From NCBI RefSeq assembly GCF_000745855.1, contig NZ_KN050766.1:403567-467566 (forward strand): 64,000 bases of DNA, in the 5' to 3' direction. The notes under the pieces are model-generated. The model was not told the DNA's origin. It made no database searches and was given only the letters and a program-made list of their open reading frames with translations. The position numbers were made by a program, and so were the translations under genes. This document shows positions 16,762 through 26,937 of this stretch, in pieces; within the stretch, counting starts at the first letter, position 1; each line of letters begins with the position of its first letter. The DNA is from Xenophilus azovorans DSM 13620. GTDB lineage: Bacteria > Pseudomonadota > Gammaproteobacteria > Burkholderiales > Burkholderiaceae_C.

Positions 16762-17836
16762 GGGCGGGCTCCTCCTGCGCCGGCGCCTTCTGCGGCTGCA
16801 TCAGCGACTCCACCACCTTGCCGTCGTTCACCACCTGCAGGCCGTCGACGAAGACGTTGCAACGCCGCATCGGGATGTCGATGTGGCACGCCGTGGTGCG
16901 GCTGCCGCCGGCCTCGTTGTTGGGGCCGAGCGAGAACAGGAAGTTGCCGCTGACGGCGCGCGCGTCCATGCCCAGCGTGGCCTCGCGGTCGTACAGGCCG
17001 AGGGTGGACCAGAAGGCGCGCTTCTGCAGGCCCCAGCCCACGTGCGAGATGGCATAGGCCTCGGGGTCGGCGAAGGACTCGATGTACTCGCGCAGCAGCT
17101 CGGCCTCGGCGTCGCCCTCGATGGCGGTGACGAAGCCGTCCTTCACCGTGAGCGTGATGGGCTCGCCCACGTAGTTCTTCATCGGCAGCAGCACGTCGCC
17201 CTTGGCCAGCACGATGCGGCCCTGCGCCCCGCCCTCGTTCGGCCAGGTGAAGGCGAAACCGCTGGGCCAGTGGTCCCATCGGCCCGGCTGGTCGACGAAG
17301 CCGTACTCGGCCGTCACCGGGTACTCGCCCAGCGGCAGGCGCAGGTCGGTGCCGGCGGCGGAGGTCACGTGCATCTCGCGCCTGCCCTCGAGCAGCGCGA
17401 CGCCGGCCTGCACGCGGTGATAGTCCTCCATGGTGGGCACCATGCGCGCCAGCACCTCGGGCGGCTCCATCGCCAGCAGGATCCTGGTGCCGGAGGCCAG
17501 GATCTCGTGCTGCTCGGGCGAGAACAGCAGCGTCATCAGGTCCAGCACCAGGTCGCTGGCCTTGAGCGCCGCGATGGCGGCGCGGTTGCCGGTGAGCGGC
17601 GTGGTGCCCAGGTAGGCGAGCGTGTCGCGGCTGAGCGCCTTCTCGCCGTTGACCGGCGGCAGGTCCAGCCGGCTCACGCAGGCGCCCATCATGGTGGCGG
17701 CGGTGATCGCGCAGCGCAGCGTCTGCGGGTGCGTGTGGTCGCTGGTCAGCACGGTGACGGCGTCGCCGGCCTCGAGCCTGGACAGCGTGAGCACCTGGGT
17801 CCAGGCGCGGATCAGTTCGGTATCGCAGATGGCCAT
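16754..17836 (-). CDS. nicX: 2,5-dihydroxypyridine 5,6-dioxygenase
   Basis: This 360-residue mononuclear Fe(II) dioxygenase opens the ring of 2,5-dihydroxypyridine to give N-formylmaleamate. The metal ligands His265 (AISHVGWG), His318 and Asp320 (ACHIDIPM) fall at the positions I recall for the Pseudomonas putida enzyme. The fold is related to M29 aminopeptidases rather than to ordinary extradiol enzymes. GGAGA lies before the ATG. The gene follows nicD by 25 bp. Substrate assignment is strongly supported by nicC, nicD, nicE and nicF beside it. Confidence 0.95.
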   Translation of the reverse strand: MAICDTELIRAWTQVLTLSRLEAGDAVTVLTSDHTHPQTLRCAITAATMMGACVSRLDLPPVNGEKALSRDTLAYLGTTPLTGNRAAIAALKASDLVLDLMTLLFSPEQHEILASGTRILLAMEPPEVLARMVPTMEDYHRVQAGVALLEGRREMHVTSAAGTDLRLPLGEYPVTAEYGFVDQPGRWDHWPSGFAFTWPNEGGAQGRIVLAKGDVLLPMKNYVGEPITLTVKDGFVTAIEGDAEAELLREYIESFADPEAYAISHVGWGLQKRAFWSTLGLYDREATLGMDARAVSGNFLFSLGPNNEAGGSRTTACHIDIPMRRCNVFVDGLQVVNDGKVVESLMQPQKAPAQEEPAHA

Positions 17837-17861
17837 GGCAAAAATCTCCAGCGTGACGGGT

Positions 17862-18695
17862 TCAGGTCAGGGGGGCGCCGAGGAAGTCGCCGAAGGCCCG
17901 GTAGAAGCCCTCCTCGTTGTCCCAGGGAATCATGTGGCCGGCGCCGGCCACGCGGTGCTCGTGCAGGCCGGGCACCAGGGCGCGGATCTCGCGCACGTCC
18001 TCCTCGCGGACCACATCGCCGCGCTCGGCGCTCATCAGCATCAGCGGCACCGCGATGCGCGGCAGGTCGGCATGGATGTCGTCCGTCTGGAAGGCATCGA
18101 AGCTGGTGACGATGGCGCGTTCGTCGCAGGTGTGCAGCCACTGGGCGCGCAGGCGCAGTTGCGCCTCGGTCCAGGTGGGGCAGAACGCGCGCATCTGCTC
18201 CAGGCTGATGCCGCGGCGGGCCTGGCGGATCGAGTCCACGTACCACGGCAGTTGTGCCGGGTAGGGGCGGCGGCCCGGGCCGGAGACCGGCGGGTCGACC
18301 GCCACCAGCCGGGTCAGGCCGGCCGGCTGCCTCGATGCCGCGCGGATCGCGATGCGCCCGCCCATCGAGTGGCCGACGAAGGCGTAGCGGTGAAGGCCCA
18401 GCGCGCCGGCGAAGGCGTTGAGGTCGGCTGCCTGCGCGTCGAGGCTGTAGTCCAGCGCGTCGGAGGCCTCGCTCAGCCCGCGGCCGCGGATGTCGAGCAC
18501 GTAGGTGTCGAAGTGGCGCCCGAAGCGCTCGGCCACGAAGCCCCAGGTGACCGCCGGGCTGGTGATGCCCGGGATCAGGACGATGGCGTCGCGGCCCGGC
18601 ACCGCCGCCTCGCCGGGGCAGAAGCGCAGGTAGTGCTGGCGGATACCGTTGGCATGCACGTGCGCGCCGTAGAGGAAAGTGCTGGCACCGCTCAT
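17862..18695 (-). CDS. nicD: N-formylmaleamate deformylase (alpha/beta-hydrolase)
   Basis: This 277-residue alpha/beta-hydrolase removes the formyl group from N-formylmaleamate, giving maleamate and formate. The probable triad is Ser110 (VGHSMGG), Asp134 (VAVDPPVSG) and His254 (GAGHMIP), with the same spacing as the Ser-Asp-His triad I recall for the Pseudomonas putida enzyme. AAGGAGG precedes the ATG, which overlaps the nicE stop by 4 bp. Cytoplasmic; no signal peptide. Confidence 0.93.
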   Translation of the reverse strand: MSGASTFLYGAHVHANGIRQHYLRFCPGEAAVPGRDAIVLIPGITSPAVTWGFVAERFGRHFDTYVLDIRGRGLSEASDALDYSLDAQAADLNAFAGALGLHRYAFVGHSMGGRIAIRAASRQPAGLTRLVAVDPPVSGPGRRPYPAQLPWYVDSIRQARRGISLEQMRAFCPTWTEAQLRLRAQWLHTCDERAIVTSFDAFQTDDIHADLPRIAVPLMLMSAERGDVVREEDVREIRALVPGLHEHRVAGAGHMIPWDNEEGFYRAFGDFLGAPLT

Positions 18696-19471
18696 GCCGT
18701 GCCTCCTTTCTTCGGATACGCGCCCGACAGCAGTGCGCCGGCGCCTGGCACCACCGGCTCGAGCCCCAGGGCGGTGAGCATGGCGTAGGTGGTGGCCACC
18801 GCCGCGGTGACGACCGGCTTGCCGGTGGCCGCCTCGACCTGCGCGATGGCCGGCAGCGAGGGCATCTGCACGCAGGCCGACAGCACGATGGCGTCCACGT
18901 CGCCGGTCTTCATCCCGGCGACGATGCCGGGCAGCTTCGCCGGGTCGTGGCGGCCGACCTCCAGGTTGTCGGGGATCTCCAGCGCGCGCCAGTCGGCCAC
19001 CTCGAAGCCCTCGTGCTCGATGTAGTCGATCACCAGCCGGGTCAGCGGCACCATGTAGGGCGCCACCAGCGCGATGCGCTTCACGCCCATCGCCTTGAGC
19101 GCATCGACCAGCGCGCCGGCGCTGGTGATGACCGGCGCCTCGCCCTGGTTGCCCGCGGTGGCGGCGCTCAGGCGCGACTGCGACTGGCGGTGGTAGCCCC
19201 GGCCCATGGCCATGATGGCCACCAGGCAGGCGTAGCCCAGCACGTCCACGCGCGCGTCGCTCAGTTCCAGCGCGCAGCGGTCGGACTCGGCGTCCATCGC
19301 CGCCAGCTCCTCCTTGTTGACGTGCTTCATGCGCATGCGCGCCGAGTGGAAGGTGAAGCGCTCGGGCCGCACCTGCTCGCGCAGGCGCAGCATGGCGGGA
19401 ATCTCGGTCTCCATCGTCGTGTTGGAACTGGGCACGATCTGCCCGATGCGGAAGTAGGTCCTGCTCGTCAT
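18692..19471 (-). CDS. nicE: Maleate cis-trans isomerase
   Basis: This 259-residue member of the Asp/Glu racemase superfamily isomerises maleate to fumarate, the last pathway step. Two catalytic cysteines are visible: Cys82 (GYACLVAIMAMG) and Cys200 (VLSACVQMPS). These match the numbering I recall for Pseudomonas maleate isomerase when translation starts at the second ATG. That start has GGGAG at proper spacing, whereas an ATG 6 bp upstream sits directly against it. It begins 16 bp after the nicC stop. Confidence 0.93.
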   Translation of the reverse strand: MTSRTYFRIGQIVPSSNTTMETEIPAMLRLREQVRPERFTFHSARMRMKHVNKEELAAMDAESDRCALELSDARVDVLGYACLVAIMAMGRGYHRQSQSRLSAATAGNQGEAPVITSAGALVDALKAMGVKRIALVAPYMVPLTRLVIDYIEHEGFEVADWRALEIPDNLEVGRHDPAKLPGIVAGMKTGDVDAIVLSACVQMPSLPAIAQVEAATGKPVVTAAVATTYAMLTALGLEPVVPGAGALLSGAYPKKGGTA

Positions 19472-19487
19472 GTCCATGCTCCCGGGC

Positions 19488-20723
19488 TCAGGCCACCGCC
19501 GGTTCCGCGCTTTCGTCGAAGCGCTCGATGCAGCGGGTGGCGTCGTAGGAATAGACCCATTCGGCCTTGATGCCGACCGCGTTCGGGTCCTTGGCCTGGG
19601 CTTTCTGGAATTCCTCGTCGCGCTTCTTCTGCTCCTCCGGCGTCGAGAGGTGGTAGGTGCGGCCGCGCTCGCGCGCCTCCAGCTGCACGCGGGCGGTGCG
19701 GGGGCGGCGCTCGGACTCGTAGGCGCGCAGGGCGCCGTCCAGGTCGCCGCCGAAGTGCGACAGCGCGGCGGCCAGCACGTAGGCGTCCTCGATGGCCATG
19801 GCGGCGCCCTGCGACAGGAAGGGCAGCATCGGGTGCGCGGCGTCGCCCAGCAGCGTGACGCGGCCCTGCGACCACTGCGCCATCGGGTCGCGGTCGAACA
19901 GGCCCCACTTGAAGATCTGCTGCGCGTCGGTCTTCTCGAACAGGCGCACGATGTTCTCGTGCCAGCCCTCGTAGGCGGCCAGCAGCTCCTCGCGCGTGCT
20001 GGGCTCGGTCCACGACTCGGTCACCCAGTCGGCGCTCTCGTTGACGGCGACGATGTTCACCGCGGCGCCGCCTTTCACGTAGTAGGTGACGATGTGCGCC
20101 TTGGGGCCCATCCAGAACGAGGCGTCGGGGCTCACGAAGGGCAAGGGATGCTGCTCGACCGGCACCAGCGCGCGCCAGCACATGTGGCCGGTGTACTGCG
20201 ACGCCGTCCTGCCCCACAGCGCGTCGCGCACCGCCGAGTGGATGCCGTCGGCGCCCACGATGAGGTCGGCCTCGAAGCGCGTGCCGTCGTCGAAGTGCGC
20301 CACGGCCTTGCCGGCGTCCTGCGTCACGCCGGTGCACGACACATCGAAGCGCACACGGTCGGCCGGGATGCCCTCGCAGAGGATGGCATGCAGGTCCGCG
20401 CGGTGCACGTGCCAGAAGTCGGCGCCGAACAGGTTCGGGCACACCTCGCGCAGCGGCGTGCGGAACAGCTCGCGCGCGTCGTCCCAGTTGCGGCCGACCA
20501 TGGCCTCGGGCAGGAAGCCGATGCGCGCCAGCGCGTCGCCCAGGCCCAGTGCCCGCAACACCTTGGCGGCATTGGGCGTCATCTGCACGCCCGCACCGAT
20601 CTCGCCGAAGGCGCCCGCACGCTCGAACACCCAGGCGTCGATGCCGCGCAGGCGCAGCGCGCGCGCCAGGGCCACGCCGCCGATGCCGCCGCCGACGATC
20701 CCCACTCGCATTGTCTTGGTCAT
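19488..20723 (-). CDS. nicC: 6-hydroxynicotinate 3-monooxygenase (FAD)
   Basis: This 411-residue class A flavin monooxygenase decarboxylates and hydroxylates 6-hydroxynicotinate to 2,5-dihydroxypyridine using NADH and O2. The N-terminal FAD fold is GIVGGGIGG, the DG motif is VGADGIHSAVR, and the second FAD motif is GRVTLLGDAAHPMLP. AAGGAG lies 13 bp upstream. Salicylate hydroxylase relatives look similar, but the adjacent nicE, nicD, nicX and nicF define the substrate. First gene of the nic operon, with its own promoter region containing a TCAATTAATTGA palindrome. Confidence 0.93.
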   Translation of the reverse strand: MTKTMRVGIVGGGIGGVALARALRLRGIDAWVFERAGAFGEIGAGVQMTPNAAKVLRALGLGDALARIGFLPEAMVGRNWDDARELFRTPLREVCPNLFGADFWHVHRADLHAILCEGIPADRVRFDVSCTGVTQDAGKAVAHFDDGTRFEADLIVGADGIHSAVRDALWGRTASQYTGHMCWRALVPVEQHPLPFVSPDASFWMGPKAHIVTYYVKGGAAVNIVAVNESADWVTESWTEPSTREELLAAYEGWHENIVRLFEKTDAQQIFKWGLFDRDPMAQWSQGRVTLLGDAAHPMLPFLSQGAAMAIEDAYVLAAALSHFGGDLDGALRAYESERRPRTARVQLEARERGRTYHLSTPEEQKKRDEEFQKAQAKDPNAVGIKAEWVYSYDATRCIERFDESAEPAVA

Positions 20724-20785
20724 GTCCTTGCTACTCCTTGATTCGGGGGCCGGCAGTTCGCTCGGCCTGTTTGTTAAATAACTGT

Positions 20786-20797
20786 TCAATTAATTGA
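20786..20797. promoter_or_regulatory. Palindromic operator candidate upstream of nicC
   Basis: TCAATTAATTGA is a perfect 12-bp palindrome 63 bp before the nicC start. On the minus strand it falls between a weak -35 and a TATTTA -10 candidate, a natural repressor position. The same TCAATTAATT core occurs twice before the liv operon (25509-25523 and 25576-25590), suggesting that one regulator links import and catabolism. Confidence 0.55.
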
Positions 20798-20810
20798 GAG
20801 GCTCAGGAAA

Positions 20811-20828
20811 AGGGTGCACAAGCACCCT
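20811..20828 (-). terminator. Terminator after the liv operon
   Basis: Perfect 7-bp stem (AGGGTGC/GCACCCT) with an ACAA loop on the plus strand. On the minus strand it lies 11 bp after the livF stop and is followed by TTTTCC. It separates the transporter operon from nicC, which then needs its own promoter. Confidence 0.65.
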
Positions 20829-20838
20829 CCTCCATCGC

Positions 20839-21608
<770 letters not shown>

Positions 21609-21612
<4 letters not shown>

Positions 21613-22406
21613 GCCTTCCTTCCTCCGCCGAGATACGCCTCGACCACCTTGCTGTCGGACTGCACCTGGGCCGGCGTTCCCTCGGCCAGCTTCTGGCCGA
21701 AATGCATCACCACCACCCGGTCCGACACGCCCATCACCAGCCCCATGTTGTGCTCCACGATCAGGATCGACTCCACCAGCGTGCCGCGCACCGTCTTCAG
21801 GATCTCGCCGAACAGGCGCGCCTCCTGGCTGTTCAGGCCGGCCGCCGGCTCGTCGAGCATCAGGATCTCGGGTTTGGCGGCCAGCGCCAGCGCCACCTCG
21901 AGCAGGCGCAGCTCGCCGCACGACAGCACCGAGGCCGGCGCGTCCATGCGGTGCGCCAGGCCCATGGTGCGCACGATGTGCTCGGCGCTCTCGCGCGCCG
22001 CCGCTTCCGCGGCGCGCACCGCGCGGCCCGGGAAGAAGGTGCGCCACAGCGGCTGGCGCGCCTCCATGTAGTGCCCGGTGAGCACGTTCTCGAACACCGT
22101 GAGCGACTTCAGGATGTTGGTCTTCTGGAAGCTGCGCACGATGCCCATCCGGGCCATGTGGTAGGGCTTGCGGCCCGTCACGTCCGTGCCGCCGAAGCGC
22201 ACGCGGCCGGCGCTGGGCGCGTAGAAGCCGGTGATCAGGTTGAAGCAGGTGGTCTTGCCGGCGCCGTTGGGGCCGATCAGGCCGACGATCTCGCCGGGCT
22301 GCACCTCGAAGCTGATGTCCCTGACCGCATGGATGCCGCCGAAGGACTTGCCCAGGCCGCGCACTTCGAGCGCGCGCGGCGTCTTCCTGGCCTGGATCGC
22401 GTTCAT
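21609..22406 (-). CDS. livG: Liv-type ABC importer ATPase
   Basis: This 265-residue ATPase is of the LivG type. It has Walker A GPNGAGKTT (about residues 43-51), Walker B ILMLDEPAAGLN and the extended C-terminal tail typical of the family. The signature reads LSCGE rather than the LSYG/LSGG forms, a change tolerated in LivG relatives. ATG overlaps the livM stop by 4 bp. Pairs with livF as the ATPase heterodimer. Confidence 0.92.
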
Positions 22407-23395
22407 GCCACCCTCCTCTCGGCCTGCGAAGGCGCCACCGCGACCTTGGGCGCGTCGGCCCTGCGCGACGCGCGCCACTGGACGACGAAGCCCATCAGCC
22501 CGCGCGGCAGGAACAGCACGATCGCGATCACGGCCAGGCCGAAGATCGACAGGCGCAGCTCCTTGGCCTCGCGCAGGTATTCCTCCAGGAAGGTCACCAG
22601 CAGCGCGCCGATCAGCGGCCCCACCAGCGTGCCCTTGCCGCCGACGAGCACCATGATGATCATGCTCACCATGAAGGCGAAGCGGAACACTTCGGGCCCG
22701 ACGAAGGAGATGTAGTGGGCATAGAAGCCGCCGGCCATGCCCGACAACAGGGCGCCCAGCACCAGCGCGAGCATCGAGTAGTGCAGCGGCTGGATGCCGA
22801 TGGACTGCGCCACGTAGCGGTTCTCGCGCACCGCCACCGCCGCGCGGCCGGCGTTCGAGTACACGAAGCGGAAGCTCAGGTAGAGCGTGAGCGCCAGCAG
22901 CAGCCACGCCACCGTGTAGTAGAACTGCTTGGCGCCCAGGTTGCCCGCCTCGGCCAGCAGCGCAGGCTGCGGGACGCCTGCGATGCCCATCGGGCCGTTG
23001 GTCAGGGCGATCCAGTTGTCGGCCGCCAGGCGCAGCACCTCGGCGAACGAGAGCGTCACGATCACGAAGAACGGGCCCTGCAGCCGCAGCGTGATGCCGC
23101 CGATCACCACGCCCACGAGCATGGCCAGCAGCCCCGCCGCCGGCACGGTGGCCCACATCGGCCAGCCGTACTGCGTGGAAAGGATCGCCGCCGTGTAGGC
23201 GCCGGTGCCGAGGAAGGCCGTGTGCCCCAGCGAGAACTCGCCCACGTAGCCGACCACCAGGTTCAGGCTGCTCGCCAGCACCGCGTAGAACAGCACCATG
23301 ATGGCGATGTGCAGCACGTACTGGTCGCGCACCAGCAGGGGGAGCAGCGCGGCCAGCGCCATCAGGCCCCAGAGACAGTGTTTCTCGAACTTCAT
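22403..23395 (-). CDS. livM: Liv-type ABC importer permease
   Basis: This 330-residue LivM-like inner-membrane permease has about nine hydrophobic helices. Family hallmarks are GYVGEFSLGHTAFLGTGAY near residue 50 and the coupling helix region VRENRYVAQSIGI. Its ATG overlaps the livH stop by 4 bp, and it overlaps livG likewise. It would form the channel with LivH. Confidence 0.92.
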   Translation of the reverse strand: MKFEKHCLWGLMALAALLPLLVRDQYVLHIAIMVLFYAVLASSLNLVVGYVGEFSLGHTAFLGTGAYTAAILSTQYGWPMWATVPAAGLLAMLVGVVIGGITLRLQGPFFVIVTLSFAEVLRLAADNWIALTNGPMGIAGVPQPALLAEAGNLGAKQFYYTVAWLLLALTLYLSFRFVYSNAGRAAVAVRENRYVAQSIGIQPLHYSMLALVLGALLSGMAGGFYAHYISFVGPEVFRFAFMVSMIIMVLVGGKGTLVGPLIGALLVTFLEEYLREAKELRLSIFGLAVIAIVLFLPRGLMGFVVQWRASRRADAPKVAVAPSQAERRVA

Positions 23396-24264
23396 GCCCG
23401 CTCCGCCCGCTTCGAAAAGAGCCCGTAGGGCCGGAAGACCAGCGTGAGGATCACCAGCGCGAAGCCGATGATGTCCACCCACCCGGTGGCCACGTAGCCG
23501 CCCCACAGCGCCTCGACCACGCCCAGCAGCAGGCCGCCCGCGACGGCGCCGGCGAAGCTGCCCATGCCGCCGAGGATCACCACCACGAAGGCCTTCATGC
23601 TGACCAGGCCGCCGATGGCGACCTGCGCCGAGTAGATGGAGCCGAGCAGCATGCCGGCCATCGAGGCGATCACCGTGCCCATGGCGAAGGTCGCCGCGTA
23701 CACGTTGGCGGTGCGCACGCCCGCCAGCTGCGCCGCCATCGGGTCCTGGAAGGTCGCGCGCATCGCGCGGCCCAGGCGCGTCTTGTGGATGACCACCCAG
23801 GCCGCCACGATCAGCAGCGCGCACACCAGCACCGCGAACACGCGCAGCTTGGTGAGCACCACCGGGCCGAGGAACATCGGGCCGGCGGAGATCGGCGCCT
23901 CCACCTTCAGCGGCGCGGTGCCCACGGCCAGCAGGGCCGTGTTGGCCAGGAAGATCGACAGGCCGATGGTCAGCAGGATGCCGGGCTCCTCGCCCTGGTG
24001 GCGGATGCGCTCGATCAGGAAGCGGTCGACCAGCCAGCCGAAGGCGCCCATGACCACGGCCACCAGCACCAGGCCGGTGAAGAAGTCCAGGCCGAGCCGG
24101 GTGGTGGCCCACCAGCCCATCACGCCGCCGAGCATGTAGAGCTCGCCGTGGGCGAAGTTGACCACGCGCATCAGGCCGAGGATGAGGGTCAGCCCCAGCG
24201 CCGAGAGCGCATAGAACGAACCGGTCACCAGGCCGTTGGCGAGGTACTGTGGGAGTAGTTCCAT
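23392..24264 (-). CDS. livH: Liv-type ABC importer permease
   Basis: This 290-residue LivH-like permease has about eight transmembrane helices. Typical family runs are GLTLILGLMRVVNFAHGELYMLGG at the N-terminus and RAMRATFQDPMAAQLAGV in the cytoplasmic coupling loop. It lies 34 bp after the binding-protein gene and overlaps livM by 4 bp. Confidence 0.92.
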   Translation of the reverse strand: MELLPQYLANGLVTGSFYALSALGLTLILGLMRVVNFAHGELYMLGGVMGWWATTRLGLDFFTGLVLVAVVMGAFGWLVDRFLIERIRHQGEEPGILLTIGLSIFLANTALLAVGTAPLKVEAPISAGPMFLGPVVLTKLRVFAVLVCALLIVAAWVVIHKTRLGRAMRATFQDPMAAQLAGVRTANVYAATFAMGTVIASMAGMLLGSIYSAQVAIGGLVSMKAFVVVILGGMGSFAGAVAGGLLLGVVEALWGGYVATGWVDIIGFALVILTLVFRPYGLFSKRAERA

Positions 24265-24298
24265 CGTCGGATGTCCCGTTTTTCAGTGGCTCCGTGGC

Positions 24299-25432
24299 TC
24301 AGGGCTTCTCGGTGGCCGACTGCGCGACCACGTTCGGCTCGCGGTTGCTGATCTGCACCAGCACCACGTCGAAGCCGTAGCCCTCGCCCTTGTCGGTGAA
24401 GCGGTAGCGGCCGTTGGGCGCGGCGTAGTCGGTCTTGCGCAGCGCGTCGCGGATGGCCTCCGGCTCGGCCTTGCCGGCCCGCGCGACGGCGTCGAGCAGG
24501 ATGTTCATGGCGTTGTAGCCGGCGGCGCCGTACTTGCCCGGCTTCTCCTTGTAGGCCTTGCTGTAGAGCTCGACGAAGGCCTTGTTGCGCTCGCTGGGCA
24601 GGCTGGAGGCATAGGGCACGGCGGCGTAGATGCCTTCCGAGGCGTCGCCGGTCAGGCCGATGAAGTCGGCGGTGGCCCAGGAACCCACCCCGAAGATCTT
24701 GGTCTTCAGGCCGAACTCCTTGAACTGCTTGACCAGGATGGAGCCGTCCTGCGTCTCGGCGGCCACGAACACGCCGTCGGCCTTGCTCGCGCGCAGCTTG
24801 GTCAGCAGCGTGTAGAAGTCGGTGGCGCCGTGGTCGAAATACTCCTTCATCACGGTCTTCACGCCGAGCGCCTCCAGGTCCTTGGAGAAGTCCTCCACGC
24901 CGCCGCGGCCCCAGTCGTCGTTGACGCCGATGTAGGCCACCGACTTGAGCTGCAGCTTGTCCGCGAGGATCTTGCTGAAGGTCCTGGACATGAGCCGGTC
25001 GGTCTCGGCCGAGCGGAAGAAGTACTGCATGCCCTTCTCCGTGAGGTCGGCCTTGGACGACACGCCGCTCAGGAACGGCACCTTGTACTTCTCCGCCACC
25101 GGCATCACCGCCGCGGTGGCCGAGCTGCAGAAGGCGCCCGACAGCGCCACCACCTTGTCGCGCTGGACCAGCTTCTCGGCGGCGTTCACCGAGTTGGCGG
25201 GCCGGCACTGGCCGTCCTCGATCACCAGCTCGACCTTGCGGCCGAGCACGCCGCCGGCGGCGTTGCGCTGCTCCACCGCCAGCTTGGCGCCGTTGACCGA
25301 GGCCAGGCCGTTGTAGGCGACCGAGCCGGTCAGCGGCTCGATCACGCCGATCTTCACCGTCTCCTGTGCGCTTGCCAGCGCCGACACGGCGAACAGGCCG
25401 GCCAGGGACATCACTTGGGACCACTTGTGCAT
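24299..25432 (-). CDS. Liv-type ABC importer periplasmic binding protein
   Basis: This 377-residue secreted binding protein of the Peripla_BP_6 family starts at an ATG with GGAGA, giving a clean signal peptide of about 22 residues (MHKWSQVMSLAG to ASA-QE). The mature protein opens with TVKIGVIEPLTGSVAYNG, the standard family start. Relatives bind branched amino acids, urea, benzoate-type acids or phenylpropanoids. As first gene of an importer placed directly before the nic genes and sharing their palindromic motif, it probably binds a pyridine carboxylate. An in-frame upstream codon would spoil the signal peptide. Confidence 0.9.
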   Translation of the reverse strand: MHKWSQVMSLAGLFAVSALASAQETVKIGVIEPLTGSVAYNGLASVNGAKLAVEQRNAAGGVLGRKVELVIEDGQCRPANSVNAAEKLVQRDKVVALSGAFCSSATAAVMPVAEKYKVPFLSGVSSKADLTEKGMQYFFRSAETDRLMSRTFSKILADKLQLKSVAYIGVNDDWGRGGVEDFSKDLEALGVKTVMKEYFDHGATDFYTLLTKLRASKADGVFVAAETQDGSILVKQFKEFGLKTKIFGVGSWATADFIGLTGDASEGIYAAVPYASSLPSERNKAFVELYSKAYKEKPGKYGAAGYNAMNILLDAVARAGKAEPEAIRDALRKTDYAAPNGRYRFTDKGEGYGFDVVLVQISNREPNVVAQSATEKP

Positions 25433-25508
25433 TTCATTCTCCAGTTGAACGAGACCCACCCGAGGCGCGGCCACCGTGGGCGCTGCGCGTCGGCTCTAAT
25501 AAATTAAA

Positions 25509-25590
25509 CGATCAATTAATTTCTAGCGAAAGAATAGTGCCTTGACTTCGATCACACGCTGGGGTTAACCCTTGAGAAATTAATTGATCG
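25509..25590. promoter_or_regulatory. Paired inverted operator sites before the liv operon
   Basis: CGATCAATTAATTTC (25509-25523) and its exact reverse complement (25576-25590) face each other across 52 bp in the divergent region between the liv operon and the CoA-transferase gene. Both carry the TCAATTAATT core found before nicC. Two sites at this spacing could allow looping or cooperative repression of the minus-strand liv promoter. Confidence 0.55.
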
Positions 25591-25673
25591 ACTGATAAGC
25601 AACTTCGATGCCAGCGCGGCGCGCGATTGCCCCTCCTCCGCGCCGCTTTACCTCGCCGCCGCCCAGTGGAATA

Positions 25674-25695
25674 ATCAACCCACCGTTTGGTTGAT
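25674..25695. promoter_or_regulatory. TetR-type operator, copy 1
   Basis: The inverted repeat ATCAACC-N8-GGTTGAT lies 12 bp before the start of the CoA-transferase gene, whose neighbour is a TetR gene. Its central 20 bases, including the asymmetric CACCGTTT spacer, are identical to the copy at 28855-28886. The position would block transcription or initiation of the CoA-transferase-TetR pair, consistent with autorepression. Confidence 0.7.
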
Positions 25696-25707
25696 ATTTT
25701 GAAAAGC

Positions 25708-26928
25708 ATGATGCCCACTGGTGCCCTCAAAGGTCTGCGAGTCCTCGATCTCACACACGCGCTCGCCGGGCCCTTCTGCTCGCAGGTCCTGGCCGACCAC
25801 GGTGCCGACGTCATCAAGGTCGAGCCGCTGGACGGCGACTTCTTCCGCAGGATGGGCCCTTTCCGGGACGACGACCGCCAGCGGCAACTCGGCGGCCTGT
25901 TCCAGGCATGCAACCGCAACAAGCAGTCCCTGGCGCTGAACCTCAAGCACCCGGAAGGCCAGGCGCTGCTCAGGCAGTTGGCCGGTACGGCGGACGCCCT
26001 GGTGGAGAACTACCGCGCCGGCGTGCTGGAGAAGCTGGGGCTGGGCTACGAGCAGCTGCGCAGCATCAACCCGGCCCTGGTCTATACCTCCGTGCGCGGC
26101 TTCGGCGACCGCGTGGGCGGCGCCAGCCCCTACATGGACTGGCCCGCCTTCGACATCGTCGCGCAGGCGATGGGCGGATGGATGGGCATCACGGGCACCG
26201 ACCCCGAGCACCCGGTCAAGGTGGGCGGCGGCGCCGGCGACACCGTCTCGGGCCTGTTCGCGGCCTTCGGCACCATGGCCGCGCTGTGGCACGCCCGCGC
26301 GACCGGCCAGGGCCAGTACGTCGACGTGGCCATGACCGACAGCATCCTCGCCCTGTCCGAGCTGGTCGTGAGCCAGTACAGCTTCCGCGGCGTGTCGCCC
26401 GTGCCCGTCGGCAACGGCATCCCCGGCATGGCGCCCTTCGACACCGTCCGCGTCAAGGACGGCGTGATCGCGCTGGCCGCGCCGCACGATCCGCAGTTCC
26501 GCGAACTGGCCGCGCTCATCGGCCGGCCCGAGCTGCCGCAGGACCCGCGCTTCGCCGACGAGGAATCGCGCTGGACGCACCGCGCCGCGCTGATGGAGGA
26601 GATCGAGCGCTTCACCACCGCGCGCACCAAGGCCGAGCTGCGCGAGCTGTTCGGCAACCGCATCCCCTTCAGCCCGATCTACACGGCCGAGGACATCTTC
26701 GCCGACCCGCACTTCGCGGCCCGCCAGATGCTGCCCGAGGTCGAGCAGCCCGGCAGCGCACGCCCCGCCGTGGTGCCGGGCGTGCCGGTCAAGCTCTCGT
26801 CCACGCCCGGCGCGGTGCGCCACCGCGCACCGCTGCTGGGCGAGCACACGCGCGAGATCCTCGGCCGGATCGGGCTGTCGGCGGCGAAGATCGACGAACT
26901 CGTGGCGGCACGGGTGGTTTCCGGATAA
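25708..26928 (+). CDS. Family III CoA-transferase (CaiB/BaiF)
   Basis: This 406-residue family III CoA-transferase starts at the first of two ATGs after the operator; an upstream TTG in frame would lie inside the operator. The N-terminal LRVLDLTHALAGPFCSQ is the CoA-binding start typical of the family. The acyl-carrying aspartate is probably Asp178 in GGGAGDTVSGLF. The racemase-type His is absent (PAFDIVAQ), so this should be a transferase rather than a racemase. It would activate a carboxylic acid with CoA from a donor such as succinyl-CoA. The acid is unknown. The TetR gene follows after 9 bp. Confidence 0.9.
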   Translation: MMPTGALKGLRVLDLTHALAGPFCSQVLADHGADVIKVEPLDGDFFRRMGPFRDDDRQRQLGGLFQACNRNKQSLALNLKHPEGQALLRQLAGTADALVENYRAGVLEKLGLGYEQLRSINPALVYTSVRGFGDRVGGASPYMDWPAFDIVAQAMGGWMGITGTDPEHPVKVGGGAGDTVSGLFAAFGTMAALWHARATGQGQYVDVAMTDSILALSELVVSQYSFRGVSPVPVGNGIPGMAPFDTVRVKDGVIALAAPHDPQFRELAALIGRPELPQDPRFADEESRWTHRAALMEEIERFTTARTKAELRELFGNRIPFSPIYTAEDIFADPHFAARQMLPEVEQPGSARPAVVPGVPVKLSSTPGAVRHRAPLLGEHTREILGRIGLSAAKIDELVAARVVSG

Positions 26929-26937
26929 TCGCAGGCC